64,000 nucleotides of DNA from Hephaestia mangrovi. Lineage in GTDB: Bacteria > Pseudomonadota > Alphaproteobacteria > Sphingomonadales > Sphingomonadaceae. Each line of letters begins with the position of its first letter. The first letter of the stretch is position 1. Below, one piece after another: positions 19,789 to 29,444 of the stretch. The stretch covers positions 434,001-498,000 of the forward strand of contig NZ_JAINVU010000002.1 of the NCBI RefSeq assembly GCF_019880555.1. The letters run 5' to 3'. The notes beneath the pieces were generated by a model that was not told the origin of the DNA, made no database searches, and was given only the letters and a program-made list of their open reading frames with translations. The position numbers and the translations under genes are program-made.

Positions 19789-22092
19789 CTACCCCACGCT
19801 CACGAAGCTATCCATCACCCGCTTTCGGCCGGCCTGCTCGAAGTCGATTTCCAGCTTGTTGCCTTCGATCTCGGCGATTTCGCCATAGCCGAATTTCTGG
19901 TGGAACACGCGCATCCCGACCGAGAGGTCTGCGCGGCCCTTGTTGCCGAGGCTGACGGCCGACGCGCGCGATTCGATCACACGGGCGGGCTCGCGGGTGA
20001 AGGTGCGTGGCTTGAACCCGCCGCCGGGACTCTTCAGGTCGATGCCCGCCGCGCGTTGCCAGCCCGGGCCACGGCCGGTGCCGCGCCCGACATCGGCGAA
20101 TGGATCGGCGCGCTCAGACCAATTGGCGCGCCACAGGCTTTCGCCGCCCGACATGGTGCTTTCGCTCTCGATGTGATCCTGCGGCAGCTCGCCGACGAAG
20201 CGGCTGGGAATGCTGGAATTCCACTGGCCGTAGATGCGGCGGTTGGCGGCATGGAGAATGGTGGCGCGGCGCCGTGCACGGGTGATAGCGACATAGGCGA
20301 GGCGGCGTTCCTCCTCCAGTGAGGCGAGCCCGCCTTCATCGAGCGCGCGCTGCGAGGGGAACAGCCCTTCCTCCCAGCCGGCGAGGAACACGGTGTCGAA
20401 CTCGAGCCCCTTGGCGGCGTGGATCGTCATGATCGTTGCCTTGGCCTCGTCGGCGGTGGCGTCGTTGTCCATGACGAGGCTGACATGCTCGAGGAACGCG
20501 CCGAGCGTCTCATATTCCTCCATCGCGCGGACCAGCTCGGTCAGGTTTTCCAACCGCCCGGCGGCTTCGGCGCTGCGATCGGCCTGGAGCATCGCGGTGT
20601 AGCCGCTTTCGTCGAGCATTTGCCGGGCGAGTTCGGGGTGCGGCAGGTCCATGTCGCGCCAGCGGGCGACGTCGCCGATGAAATTGCCCAGGGATCGGCG
20701 CGCCTGCGGGGTCAGCTCGTCGGTGTCGAGGATGCGGGCGGCGGCGATCGACAGGGGCACGCTCTCGGCGCGGGCGAGCTGGTGGATCTTGGCGATTGCC
20801 TTGTCGCCGAGGCCACGCTTGGGGGTGTTGACGATACGCTCGAAGGCGAGGTCGTCGGCGGGCTGGTGCACGAGGCGCAGATAAGCGAGCGCGTCGCGGA
20901 TTTCGGCACGTTCGTAGAAGCGGAAGCCGCCGACGATGCGATAGGGCAGGCCGATCGCGATGAAACGGTCTTCGAATTCGCGCGTCTGGTGCTGGGCGCG
21001 GACGAGGATCGCGACGTCGTTGAGGCCGGTGCCGTTGCGTTGCGCCGCCTCGATCTCCTCGCCGACGCGGCGCGCTTCCTCGGGGCCGTCCCACACGCCG
21101 ACGACGCGGACCTTCTCGCCAGCGTCGAGCTCGGTCCACAGCGTTTTGCCGAGACGCCCGCTATTCTGCGCGATCACGCCTGAGGCGGCGCCGAGAATGT
21201 GCGGGGTCGAGCGGTAATTCTGTTCGAGCTTGATGACGGCAGCGCCCGGAAAGTCCTTCTCGAATTTCAGAATATTCTCCAACTGCGCCCCGCGCCACGA
21301 ATAGATCGACTGGTCGTCGTCGCCGACGCAGGCGATGTTCTTGCGCTCCTGCGCCAGCAGCCGCAGCCAGAGATATTGGACCGCATTGGTGTCCTGATAT
21401 TCGTCGACCATGATGTATTTGAAGCGCCGCTGATAGTCGGCGAGCACGTCGCGATGCGTCTTCAGGATGACCAGCATGTGGAGCAGCAGGTCGCCGAAAT
21501 CGCAGGCGTTGAGCGCCTGCAGCCGCGCCTGATACTGCGCGTAGAGCTCGCCGCCGCGGCCGTTGGCGTAGCGTTCGCTCTCGCCGGCGTCGATGTCGGC
21601 CGGGGTGAGGCCCTTGTTCTTCCATTGGTCGATCAGCCCGCCGAGCTGACGCGCTGGGAAGCGCTTCTCGTCGATATCGGCGGCGGTGATCAGCTGCTTG
21701 AGCAGCCGCAACTGGTCATCGGTGTCGAGGATGGTGAAGTTCGAGTGCAGGCCGACCAGTTCGGCATGGCGGCGCAGCATCTTGGCGCCGATCGCGTGGA
21801 AGGTGCCGAGCCACGGCATCCCCTCGACCACTTCGCCGACCAGCCGGCCGACCCGCGCCTTCATCTCGCGCGCCGCCTTGTTGGTGAAGGTGACCGCGAG
21901 GATCTCCGACGGCCACGCCTTGCGCGTGTAGAGCAAATGCGCGAGCCGAGCGGTCAGGCACGCGGTCTTGCCGGTGCCCGCGCCGGCCAGCACCAGCACC
22001 GGCCCCTCGGTCGTCAGCACCGCCTCGCGTTGAGGATCGTTGAGGCCGCGCAGATAAGGTGGATCGGCAGGTGAAGGCGCGGGAAGGGGCAT
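19789..22092 (-). CDS. UvrD/PcrA-type ATP-dependent DNA helicase
   Basis: 767 residues. Superfamily 1A 3'-5' helicase for excision repair and removal of recombination or replication blocks. Motifs in order: [10 protein letters not shown] (Q motif), [16 protein letters not shown] (Walker A), [32 protein letters not shown] (Walker B), [36 protein letters not shown] and [14 protein letters not shown]. The C-terminal ~55 residues ([13 protein letters not shown]) form the small PcrA/UvrD tail domain. The start at 22092 opens the family N terminus; longer in-frame starts would run into the divergent gene's leader. Whether it is the UvrD or PcrA equivalent cannot be settled here. Confidence 0.95.
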   Translation of the reverse strand: MPLPAPSPADPPYLRGLNDPQREAVLTTEGPVLVLAGAGTGKTACLTARLAHLLYTRKAWPSEILAVTFTNKAAREMKARVGRLVGEVVEGMPWLGTFHAIGAKMLRRHAELVGLHSNFTILDTDDQLRLLKQLITAADIDEKRFPARQLGGLIDQWKNKGLTPADIDAGESERYANGRGGELYAQYQARLQALNACDFGDLLLHMLVILKTHRDVLADYQRRFKYIMVDEYQDTNAVQYLWLRLLAQERKNIACVGDDDQSIYSWRGAQLENILKFEKDFPGAAVIKLEQNYRSTPHILGAASGVIAQNSGRLGKTLWTELDAGEKVRVVGVWDGPEEARRVGEEIEAAQRNGTGLNDVAILVRAQHQTREFEDRFIAIGLPYRIVGGFRFYERAEIRDALAYLRLVHQPADDLAFERIVNTPKRGLGDKAIAKIHQLARAESVPLSIAAARILDTDELTPQARRSLGNFIGDVARWRDMDLPHPELARQMLDESGYTAMLQADRSAEAAGRLENLTELVRAMEEYETLGAFLEHVSLVMDNDATADEAKATIMTIHAAKGLEFDTVFLAGWEEGLFPSQRALDEGGLASLEEERRLAYVAITRARRRATILHAANRRIYGQWNSSIPSRFVGELPQDHIESESTMSGGESLWRANWSERADPFADVGRGTGRGPGWQRAAGIDLKSPGGGFKPRTFTREPARVIESRASAVSLGNKGRADLSVGMRVFHQKFGYGEIAEIEGNKLEIDFEQAGRKRVMDSFVSVG

Positions 22093-22202
22093 CCGTGAAC
22101 AGGTAGGGAACGCGGGCGTGCGGGGCAACCGTGTTGAATCGCGTCTTGCGGTTGTCATGGTGCTGCGGCACGGTGGCCTGGACCAAGATCAGGGAATCGC
22201 GA

Positions 22203-23357
22203 ATGATTTCACGACGCTCGGCGCTGTTGGGCATGGGGGCCGGCCTCGTGGCGCCATGGATCGCCGGGCGGGCCGTGGCGGCCGATGGGCCGCTGGTCGT
22301 CCCGATCGCCATCCAGGGGCCGCGCATCCTGGTCGCCGTGGGGATAGACGGGCAGGGTCCGTTCTTCTTCATGATCGACACCGGCGGCACGCTCAGTCTG
22401 ATCGACAATGCACTGGCGAGGCAGCTCAAGCTACCGGTGGTATCGGGCCACCTCATCCGCGGCGGCAACGGCAAGAGCACCAGCTCGGCGCTTTATCGGG
22501 CGCGCGAGGTATCGATCGGCAACGTCGTGCGTGACGGCAATCTGGCCTTCAACGGCGTCGACGGCTTCGGCTTCGGCGAGGATATTCGCGGCACGTTCGC
22601 CGCCGGCGCGCTGACCGCCTATGACAGCGTTCTCGACCTCGATCGCGGCGAGTGGCGCATCTATCGCAACGGATTACCCGATTTGCCGGGCTTCACCCCG
22701 ATCGAGTCGGATGTCGGCCATCCGACCCGTCACGGCTCGGCCTATATGTACGCCACGGCGTCGCTCGACGGGCAGAGCTACCGCTTCCTGCTCGATACGG
22801 GGGCGCCCGCGGGCGTCCGGCTCTATCCGGAGGCGGTGCGGCGCAGCAGCCTGTGGGGCAAGGGTTCCTATGCGCCGGTCAGGAGCAGTGGTGTCGGCGG
22901 CCGTGGCGCGATCGACCGGATCGTCCGCGCGGGCGCGCTCAACCTCGGTGGCATAGCGTTCGATCGGCCGCTGGTGCATCTCGACGGCGGCGGCCGCGGC
23001 CAGCGTGTCGCCGATGGCGTGATCGGCTTCGCTGTCCTGCGGCAGCTCAATATCGCGACCGATGTACGTCACCGCCGGCTGCTGATCGAACACAATCGTC
23101 TGCACCCGCCGCCCGAACGCGCCTCGACATCGGGCCTGTGGATCGACCAGAGGGGCGACACGCTGGTGGTCGCGGATGTCGGTCGCGGCAGCCCGGCCGC
23201 CGCGGCGGGGATCGTGCCGGGAGACATCATCGCCGGCCATCGCCTGGGCGATGTGGTCCACGCGCTCGGGAGCGGCGCCGGCGCCACCGTCGGCCTGACG
23301 ATCGAACATGACGGCACGCCACGGCGCGTGTCGATTGCGCTGGCCGACTATCTGTAA
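22203..23357 (+). CDS. Retropepsin-like aspartic protease with PDZ domain
   Basis: 384 residues from the ATG at 22203 (AGGGA 7 bases upstream). A twin-arginine-like signal (MISRRSALLGMGAGLVAP) is followed by two aspartic-protease repeats with DTG triads: FMIDTGGTLSLI and FLLDTGAPAGVRLY. The C-terminal 80 residues resemble a PDZ domain (LVVADVGRGSPAAAAGIVPG, DIIAGHRLGDV). Two active-site aspartates in one chain would allow a monomeric pepsin-like arrangement. Periplasmic action is likely; the target is unknown. It ends 6 bases before the convergent cytochrome gene. Confidence 0.85.
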   Translation: MISRRSALLGMGAGLVAPWIAGRAVAADGPLVVPIAIQGPRILVAVGIDGQGPFFFMIDTGGTLSLIDNALARQLKLPVVSGHLIRGGNGKSTSSALYRAREVSIGNVVRDGNLAFNGVDGFGFGEDIRGTFAAGALTAYDSVLDLDRGEWRIYRNGLPDLPGFTPIESDVGHPTRHGSAYMYATASLDGQSYRFLLDTGAPAGVRLYPEAVRRSSLWGKGSYAPVRSSGVGGRGAIDRIVRAGALNLGGIAFDRPLVHLDGGGRGQRVADGVIGFAVLRQLNIATDVRHRRLLIEHNRLHPPPERASTSGLWIDQRGDTLVVADVGRGSPAAAAGIVPGDIIAGHRLGDVVHALGSGAGATVGLTIEHDGTPRRVSIALADYL

Positions 23358-23363
23358 CGCGGA

Positions 23364-24365
23364 TCAGGGCGCTGGCCGGGCCGTCGTGATCCCATCGCCC
23401 AACAGGTCGCCGTTGACTGTCTGGCCGTAATAGTCGCCTTTCTTGTGGAACTGCGCCTTGGCCGCGGCGATCGTGCCGGTCTGGCGCGGGTCGCGCGGGC
23501 GGTCATGGCTGTCGACGAAGGCGGCGACGTCCCAGGCTTGCTGGTCGGTGAGCGTGCCGCCCTGGCCGAACGGCATGTTCGCCTTGATGAATGCCGCAGC
23601 ATTGGCGATCTTGCCCATGCCGGCGCCCCAATTGAACGAGTTCGGGCCCCAAAGCGGCGGATAGGCGTAGCTGCCGTCCGCATTTTTCGCGCCCTGGCCA
23701 TCGGCGCCGTGGCAGGCGGCGCATTGGTCGACGAACACGGTGGCGCCGCGAGCAGGATCGTGGCCCTGCGCGGTGGCGGCAAGCTCGGGATAGCCGCGGC
23801 CGGCGGGCGGCTTGCCGGTCGGCAGGCCGGTGGCGAGCCAGTAGAAATAGATTTCCAGGTCGGCATAGATCGGGTTGCCCGGCGGAGGCGGTCCGCCGCT
23901 CGGTGAGGCCGGCGCGTTCATCGAATAGCGGAAGCATTCGAGGATGCGGCGTTCCATCGTGTTGATCTCGCCATTCTTGGCGCGATAGGCGGGGTAGCTT
24001 ACCCACGCCGCCCACATTGGCGCGGCACCGGCGGTGCGGCCGCCATCGAGATGACAATTGCCGCAGGATAGTCCGTTGCCGACATAATTGCCGGCATGGG
24101 CGCGGGTGTGGAGGAAGATCGCCTCGCCGCGACGGATGGCGTCACCCTCCGGGCCATCGGGAATGGTCGATTCCGCAGGGGGCGTGAAGGCTGTGGATGA
24201 AGCGCGGGGCGCGGGCGCCGGGGCCGCGCCGGTTGCGGGGTGCGCCCGGGTGCCGGCGTTGTAGCCGAAGCCGATGGCCGCCAGCCCGGCAATCGCGACG
24301 CAAAAGCCCAGCGTCATCAATTGCTGCGAGGTCCATGCGGCACGGGGGGCATCGGGATCGGTCAT
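23364..24365 (-). CDS. Dihaem c-type cytochrome, TsdA-like
   Basis: 333 residues from the ATG at 24365. An N-terminal membrane anchor (LMTLGFCVAIAGLAAIGFG) and a Pro/Ala linker precede two haem c domains: CGNCH in GNGLSCGNCHLDGG and CAACH in FVDQCAACHGADGQGA. The arrangement and the block NTMERRILECFRYSMN resemble thiosulphate dehydrogenase TsdA, which couples two thiosulphates to tetrathionate; other dihaem electron carriers share this layout, so the substrate is uncertain. Expected in the periplasm. Confidence 0.8.
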   Translation of the reverse strand: MTDPDAPRAAWTSQQLMTLGFCVAIAGLAAIGFGYNAGTRAHPATGAAPAPAPRASSTAFTPPAESTIPDGPEGDAIRRGEAIFLHTRAHAGNYVGNGLSCGNCHLDGGRTAGAAPMWAAWVSYPAYRAKNGEINTMERRILECFRYSMNAPASPSGGPPPPGNPIYADLEIYFYWLATGLPTGKPPAGRGYPELAATAQGHDPARGATVFVDQCAACHGADGQGAKNADGSYAYPPLWGPNSFNWGAGMGKIANAAAFIKANMPFGQGGTLTDQQAWDVAAFVDSHDRPRDPRQTGTIAAAKAQFHKKGDYYGQTVNGDLLGDGITTARPAP

Positions 24366-24520
24366 GCGGTTGGTCCGGGGTCGCTGAAGTCGCGCCGTTT
24401 CTAAGGCATGGCGAGATGAAATCGAAGCGGTTCGTAGTCGGCGCCGCCTGCTCGGTTCAAGGCGGAAACGGTAATGTGGAAGGGGCGACGAGATGTGCCG
24501 GCGCGGGGCGTGACGCGTAA

Positions 24521-24538
24521 TTGTCATCAACTTGTCAC
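24521..24538 (+). promoter_or_regulatory. Pho box before pit
   Basis: TTGTCAT-CAAC-TTGTCAC: two 7-base direct repeats spaced 4 bases apart, i.e. 11-base periodicity, nearly the PhoB consensus (CTGTCAT-AWAW-CTGTCAY). It ends 24 bases before the ATG of a phosphate transporter gene. The very short distance leaves room for either activation of a nearly leaderless mRNA or repression. Confidence 0.75.
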
Positions 24539-24562
24539 ACAGCGGCGCGATGGGCGATTTCC

Positions 24563-26197
24563 ATGGCTACCAACTTCTTCGACGCCGCCGAGTCGGCGGG
24601 CCGGACCAGCCCGCGGTTCGATCGCCCGCTGCATCCCGCGGGGCGCTGGGCATTTCTGGCGATCATCATCGGCGCGGTGGTATATGCGGCGACCTCGATC
24701 TTCGTCGATACGCGGCACGTCGGCGAGACGTTGCAGGTCGGCGTGTTCCTGTTCCTCGGTCTGGCGCTGCTGATCGCGCTGGGCTTCGAGTTCGTCAACG
24801 GGTTCCACGATACCGCCAACGCGGTCGCCACGGTGATCTACACCAACTCGATGTCGCCCTCGGTGGCGGTAATCTGGTCGGGTGTGTTCAATTTCCTCGG
24901 CGTGATCGTGTCGTCGGGCGCGGTGGCTTATTCGATCATTACGCTGCTGCCGGTCGAGCTGATCCTGCACATCGGCAGCGCGGCGGGCTATGCGATGATC
25001 TTCGCACTGCTGTTCGCGGCGGTGTTGTGGAACCTGGCGACCTGGTTCGTCGGCCTGCCCAATTCATCGAGCCATGCGCTGATCGGATCGATCCTCGGCG
25101 TGGGCTTTGCCAACCAGCTCCTATCGGCCGGCAAGGGCGGTACCTCCGGCGTCGACTGGGGACAAGCCGAGAAGGTGCTTTCCTCGCTCCTGTTCAGCCC
25201 CTTGATGGGGTTCATCGGCGCGATGGTGCTGCTGTGGGTGATGAAGCTGCTGATCCGCAAGCCCGAGCTCTATCGGGAGCCGGACGGCAACAAGGCGCCG
25301 CCCAGGGGGATTCGCGCCCTGCTGATCGCGACCTGCACGGCCGTTTCGTTCGCGCATGGCGGCAATGACGGGCAGAAGGGCATGGGGCTGATCATGCTGA
25401 TCCTGATCGGCTGTGCGCCGACCGCCTATGCGCTCAATCGCACGATGCCCGAAAGCGCGACCCCGGCCTTCGTGCAATCGACCAATCGCGCCGCGGCGAT
25501 CTTCGAGGCGCACGGCGGCACCCCGATGCCGGTCAATCAGGCGCGTACCGTGCTCTCCGGCGCGTTGCAGGACAAGAAGGCGAATAACCCGGCCGTCTAT
25601 GGCGCGATCGACACGGTGTCGCGCGATATCGCGGCGCGAATCTCGGGCTATGGCGCGTTGAGCAAGGTGCCCGCGGCGGTCACGCCCAACCTGCGCAACG
25701 ACATGTATCTGGTGCTCGACACCAGCAGGATGGTGAGCGGCGCGAAGGAGGCCGGCGCGCGCTTCTCGAAAGCCGAGCTCGACGCGCTCAAAGCCTACCA
25801 GACGCATCTGCAGGACGGCACGCGCTACATTCCGTTCTGGGTGAAGGCGATCGTCGCGATCGCGCTGGGGCTCGGCACGATGGTCGGCTGGAAGCGGATC
25901 GTCGTCACGGTCGGCGAACGCATCGGCAAGGTCCATATGACATATGGGATGGGCGCGTCGGCCGAGATTGTCGCTGCGGGCACCATCCTGCTCGCCGAAG
26001 TCTATGGCATGCCGGTATCGACGACGCATATCCTGACCAGTGGCGTCGCCGGATCGGCCGTGGCGAACGGCGCCGGGCTGCAACGGCGCACGATCACCCA
26101 CATGGTCGCGGCATGGCTGCTCACGTTGCCGGCAGCGATGCTGCTGTCGGGCGGGCTCTACTGGTTGCTGCTCACCGGCATCCGGCTGGCGGGATAA
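24563..26197 (+). CDS. PiT-family inorganic phosphate transporter (long form)
   Basis: 544 residues. Phosphate:cation symporter of the inner membrane. The PiT signature blocks are seen twice: EFVNGFHDTANAVATVIYTN in the first half and FAHGGNDGQKGMGL with GMPVSTTHILTSGVAGSAV in the second. Between the halves lies a soluble insert of about 130 residues (from about residue 270 to 430) that the second PiT in this window lacks. The ATG at 24563 has no clear Shine-Dalgarno. A Pho box directly upstream predicts control by phosphate supply. There is no DUF47 partner here. Confidence 0.93.
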   Translation: MATNFFDAAESAGRTSPRFDRPLHPAGRWAFLAIIIGAVVYAATSIFVDTRHVGETLQVGVFLFLGLALLIALGFEFVNGFHDTANAVATVIYTNSMSPSVAVIWSGVFNFLGVIVSSGAVAYSIITLLPVELILHIGSAAGYAMIFALLFAAVLWNLATWFVGLPNSSSHALIGSILGVGFANQLLSAGKGGTSGVDWGQAEKVLSSLLFSPLMGFIGAMVLLWVMKLLIRKPELYREPDGNKAPPRGIRALLIATCTAVSFAHGGNDGQKGMGLIMLILIGCAPTAYALNRTMPESATPAFVQSTNRAAAIFEAHGGTPMPVNQARTVLSGALQDKKANNPAVYGAIDTVSRDIAARISGYGALSKVPAAVTPNLRNDMYLVLDTSRMVSGAKEAGARFSKAELDALKAYQTHLQDGTRYIPFWVKAIVAIALGLGTMVGWKRIVVTVGERIGKVHMTYGMGASAEIVAAGTILLAEVYGMPVSTTHILTSGVAGSAVANGAGLQRRTITHMVAAWLLTLPAAMLLSGGLYWLLLTGIRLAG

Positions 26198-26224
26198 GGC
26201 CGGCCCCCGACTGGCCGGGGCAGC
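26198..26224. terminator. Short hairpin between pit and small gene
   Basis: CCCCG (26205-26209) and CGGGG (26216-26220) flank a 6-base loop between two convergent genes, without a T run. It may serve as a weak bidirectional terminator. Confidence 0.3.
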
Positions 26225-26410
26225 CTAGCCGCGCAATGTCCGCGTCACCGCATCGGCGCTCTGGATCGCGAGATGACCCGCGCTGGCGATCGCGACGCTG
26301 GCATCGTGGCTGATTCGCGGAGCGGGGTTGTCCACGGCGACGAGGCCGCCTGCCGCCAGCGCCAGGAGCAAGGCGTGGATCACCCGCCGGCGCGTCTTCG
26401 GTCTGCTCAT
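26225..26410 (-). CDS. Small membrane-anchored protein
   Basis: 61 residues from the ATG at 26410, with GGGAG 7 bases upstream. A basic N terminus (MSRPKTRRR) leads into one hydrophobic segment (VIHALLLALAAGGLVAV) and a short Ala-rich tail. No family recognised. The good binding site and clean signal-anchor pattern support a real gene; it lies between pit and an MFS gene, with its start facing away from the MFS gene. Confidence 0.55.
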   Translation of the reverse strand: MSRPKTRRRVIHALLLALAAGGLVAVDNPAPRISHDASVAIASAGHLAIQSADAVTRTLRG

Positions 26411-26493
26411 GGTCGTCTCCCATTGCCGGCCCCGCATCAATCGCTATTGAGCAGCCCTCGGCTTGAATCGCGGATGAACGGGGGAAAGAGGGG

Positions 26494-27765
26494 ATGGCGG
26501 ATCGGCACAATATGGGTCCGCACCGCCGCATCCTGCTCGCCAGCCTGATCGGTACGGGAATCGAATTCTACGATTTCTATATCTACGCGACCGCGGCGGC
26601 GCTGGTGTTCGGACCGCTGTTCTTTCCCGTGCAATCGCATTCGGCGCAATTGCTCGCTTCCTATGCGAGCTTCGCGCTGGCATTCGTTGCGCGGCCGGTC
26701 GGCGGCGTGCTGTTCGGCCATTTCGGGGATCGCATCGGGCGCAAGTCGACGCTGGTCGCCAGCCTCGTGTTGATGGGCGGATCGACCCTCGCGATCGGGT
26801 TCCTGCCGAGCTACGCGCAGGCCGGGTGGATCGCCCCGGCGCTGCTCTGCCTGCTGCGGCTAGGGCAGGGGCTCGGGCTCGGCGGCGAATTCGGCGGGGC
26901 AGCGCTGCTCGCGGTGGAGAATGCGCCCGCTGGCTGGCGCAACCGCTATGGCATGTTCCCGCCTTTGGGCGCGCCGGTCGGCTTCATCCTGGCCAATGGC
27001 TTGTTCCTGCTGATCGGGCTGGTGCTGGACGATGCGCAATTCCGCGAATGGGGATGGCGGTTACCATTCCTGGGATCGAGCGTGCTCGTCGTGCTGGGCC
27101 TGTGGATTCGGTTGCGGATTACCGAGACGCCCGATTTCGTCGCCGCCGCCAAGGCCGAGGCGTTGCCCAAGGTGCCTGTTGCGACGCTGCTCAGCAGCCA
27201 TTTGCGCGCGACGCTGGCGGGGACGATCGGCGTGGTCGCGTGCTTCGCGATCTTCTACCTCTCGACCGCTTTTGCGATGGGATATGAAACCGGGACGCTG
27301 GGCCACGGGCGAGAAGCGGTGCTCGGCGTCGAACTGATCGCGATTCTGTTCCTCGCCGCCGGCATCATCGTCTCGTCGGTGGTCGCCGATCGCACCGGCG
27401 CGGCGCGGATGCTCGGCTGGGGATTTGCCGGCACCGCGCTTGCCGGGTTGCTGATCGGGCCGATGCTCGGCGCCTCCTCGCTGCTCGTCGTCGGCGCGTG
27501 GTTAGCCTTCGCGCTGTTCGTGATGGGGTTTGCCTATGGCCCGCTGGGCGGCTGGCTGCCGAGCCTGTTCCCCGCCGGCGTGCGCTATACCGGGGTGTCG
27601 CTGGCGTTCAATTTCGGGGGGATCATCGGCGGCGGGCTGGCGCCGATCATTGCCCAGGCGCTGGCGGACCGGGGCGGGCTGGGGCTGGTCGGCGCTTATC
27701 TGGTCGCGGCAGGCGCGCTGAGCCTCGGGGCGCTGGCGCTGGTCAGGCGGCGCGGAGCAAGGTGA
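26494..27765 (+). CDS. MFS transporter, metabolite:H+ symporter (MHS) type
   Basis: 423 residues, about 12 membrane segments. MHS features: IGTGIEFYDFYIYATAAALV at the N terminus, GHFGDRIGRKSTL in the first cytoplasmic loop, LRLGQGLGLGGEFGGAALL in segment 4-5 and NRYGMFPPLGAPVGFILANG. Members take up shikimate, proline/betaine, citrate or ketoglutarate with protons; the substrate cannot be told. The last 23 bases overlap the 3' end of convergent rsmD. Confidence 0.88.
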   Translation: MADRHNMGPHRRILLASLIGTGIEFYDFYIYATAAALVFGPLFFPVQSHSAQLLASYASFALAFVARPVGGVLFGHFGDRIGRKSTLVASLVLMGGSTLAIGFLPSYAQAGWIAPALLCLLRLGQGLGLGGEFGGAALLAVENAPAGWRNRYGMFPPLGAPVGFILANGLFLLIGLVLDDAQFREWGWRLPFLGSSVLVVLGLWIRLRITETPDFVAAAKAEALPKVPVATLLSSHLRATLAGTIGVVACFAIFYLSTAFAMGYETGTLGHGREAVLGVELIAILFLAAGIIVSSVVADRTGAARMLGWGFAGTALAGLLIGPMLGASSLLVVGAWLAFALFVMGFAYGPLGGWLPSLFPAGVRYTGVSLAFNFGGIIGGGLAPIIAQALADRGGLGLVGAYLVAAGALSLGALALVRRRGAR

Positions 27766-28282
27766 GCCGCGCCTTGCCGTGAACGCGGCTGGCGTCGATC
27801 TCGAACCCGGCGGCGGCGATCTCCTCGTCGCGCGCGGTTTCGATGCTGACCCAAGTGCCTGCGCCGATCCAGCCGAGCCGTGTCAGCTTGTCGAGCGCAA
27901 CGCCGCCGGCGCCGGTGCCATAGGGCGGATCCATCATCACGAGGTCGAGTGGTGCGCGCGCCGGCCCGAGCGCGAGAACCGATTGCGCGCGAACGTCCGC
28001 ACCGCTCGCGTCGAGCTTGGCGATGTTCGCCCGCAACGTATCGAGCGCCGCGCGATCCTGTTCGACGAACAGGCACGAAGCGGCGCCACGCGACAGCGCC
28101 TCCAGCCCGAGCGCACCCGAGCCGGCGAACAGATCGGCGGCCGCGAGTCCTTCGAAACTGCCGAGCCGGCTTGCCAGCATCGAGAACAGGGCCTCGCGGG
28201 TGCGATCAGCGGTCGGCCGTGTCGCGTCACCCTTGGGCGCGACCAACGGGCGGCCGCGCCATTCGCCGGCGATGATTCTCAT
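27743..28282 (-). CDS. rsmD: 16S rRNA (guanine966-N2)-methyltransferase
   Basis: 179 residues. N terminus MRIIAGEWRGRPLVAPKG, SAM loop DLFAGSGALGLEALSRGA and catalytic DPPYGTG are the RsmD hallmarks. It methylates G966 of 16S rRNA during ribosome assembly. Its ATG overlaps the rluB stop (ATGA), so the pair is coupled, the usual neighbourhood. Confidence 0.95.
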   Translation of the reverse strand: MRIIAGEWRGRPLVAPKGDATRPTADRTREALFSMLASRLGSFEGLAAADLFAGSGALGLEALSRGAASCLFVEQDRAALDTLRANIAKLDASGADVRAQSVLALGPARAPLDLVMMDPPYGTGAGGVALDKLTRLGWIGAGTWVSIETARDEEIAAAGFEIDASRVHGKARLTLLRAA

Positions 28283-29328
28283 TTGCGGCGCGGTCCGCCG
28301 CGCGGCTTGCCGGTCGGGCGAGGACGCGGCTTGGCCTTCGCCCAACCAGCGCCGCGCTTGGGGCGCTGCGGCCTGGTGGGCGTGCTTTCGGTGTCGATAC
28401 CGGCGGCCCGCGAAGGAGAGGCGGGCCGCTGTGGCTTGGCGGTGTTTGCCTCGCGCCCGGTTCTGGGAGATGTCGTTCGTTTCACCCGGCCTTCGGCGGG
28501 CTCAGGGCGAGCGGCGTCGGGCCGGGAGGAGTAGAACGGCTCGACGACGACAGCCTGATCGTCCTTGCCGCCCTTGCCGAGTCGCTGACGAAAGGCGACG
28601 AGATCGTGCTGCCGCACCTCGCCGATCGCGCCGACCGGCATGTCGGCAAGCACGAACGGTCCGTATCGGGTCCGGATCAGGCGGCTGACCTCGAGACCGA
28701 GATGTTCGAGCACGCGGCGCACCTCGCGGTTCTTGCCTTCGGTGAGGATCAGTTCGATCCACACATTGGCACCGGTGCGCCGTTCGAGATTGGCGTCGAT
28801 CGACCCGTAGCGGATGCCGTCGATCTCGACGCCTTCGATCAGTTCCTCGAGCTGTTCCTGGCTCACACTGCCATAAGCGCGGGCGCGATAGGCGCGCTCC
28901 ACCCCGGTCGCGGGCAATTCCAGCTCGCGCTTCAATCCGCCGTCGGTGGTCAGCAGCAGCAGGCCCTCGGTGTTGAGGTCGAGTCGCCCGACGGGCATCA
29001 CGCGCGGCAACCCGCCCGGCAGGCGATCGTAGATCGTCGGGCGGCCCTTGGGATCGCGCTCGGTGGTGAGCACGCCCTTGGGCTTGTGGAAGACGAACAG
29101 ACGGGCGGGGCGCGGCGCTTCGACCGGCTCGCCATCGACGGTCACGCCGTGCAGCGAGGTGACCAGCGTCGCCGGGGTATCGAGCGCCTTGCCGTCGATC
29201 GCGATGCGGCCATCAGCGATCATCCGCTCGATCTCGCGGCGCGAGGCGATTCCGGCGCGGGCGAGCAGCTTGGCGATGCGCTGTGGTTCTTTGGTGGGGG
29301 ATGAACGTGACACGCCGCGCTGATACAT
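28279..29328 (-). CDS. rluB: 23S rRNA pseudouridine synthase of the RluB/RsuA family
   Basis: 349 residues. N-terminal S4 RNA-binding domain (RIAKLLARAGIASRREIERM), catalytic domain with the active-site aspartate in GRLDLNTEGLLLLT and the block GKNREVRRVLEHLGLEVSRL. After about residue 235 there is a long, basic, Pro/Arg/Lys-rich tail of roughly 110 residues, likely disordered and RNA-binding. Part of this tail is encoded by a sequence that looks like a dispersed palindromic repeat (about 28484-28520). The start at 29328 has AAAAGG touching the ATG, an unusual spacing. Confidence 0.9.
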   Translation of the reverse strand: MYQRGVSRSSPTKEPQRIAKLLARAGIASRREIERMIADGRIAIDGKALDTPATLVTSLHGVTVDGEPVEAPRPARLFVFHKPKGVLTTERDPKGRPTIYDRLPGGLPRVMPVGRLDLNTEGLLLLTTDGGLKRELELPATGVERAYRARAYGSVSQEQLEELIEGVEIDGIRYGSIDANLERRTGANVWIELILTEGKNREVRRVLEHLGLEVSRLIRTRYGPFVLADMPVGAIGEVRQHDLVAFRQRLGKGGKDDQAVVVEPFYSSRPDAARPEPAEGRVKRTTSPRTGREANTAKPQRPASPSRAAGIDTESTPTRPQRPKRGAGWAKAKPRPRPTGKPRGGPRRK

Positions 29329-29444
29329 CCTTTTACCGCACCCGCTCAAAATATTTGCGGCCGATACCCATATCGCGCGTTAGGGCGTCGGCGGCGTAAC
29401 GAGTCGGCGCGGTGCTCGGCGGAACGGAAAGGGTTGATTAGACG

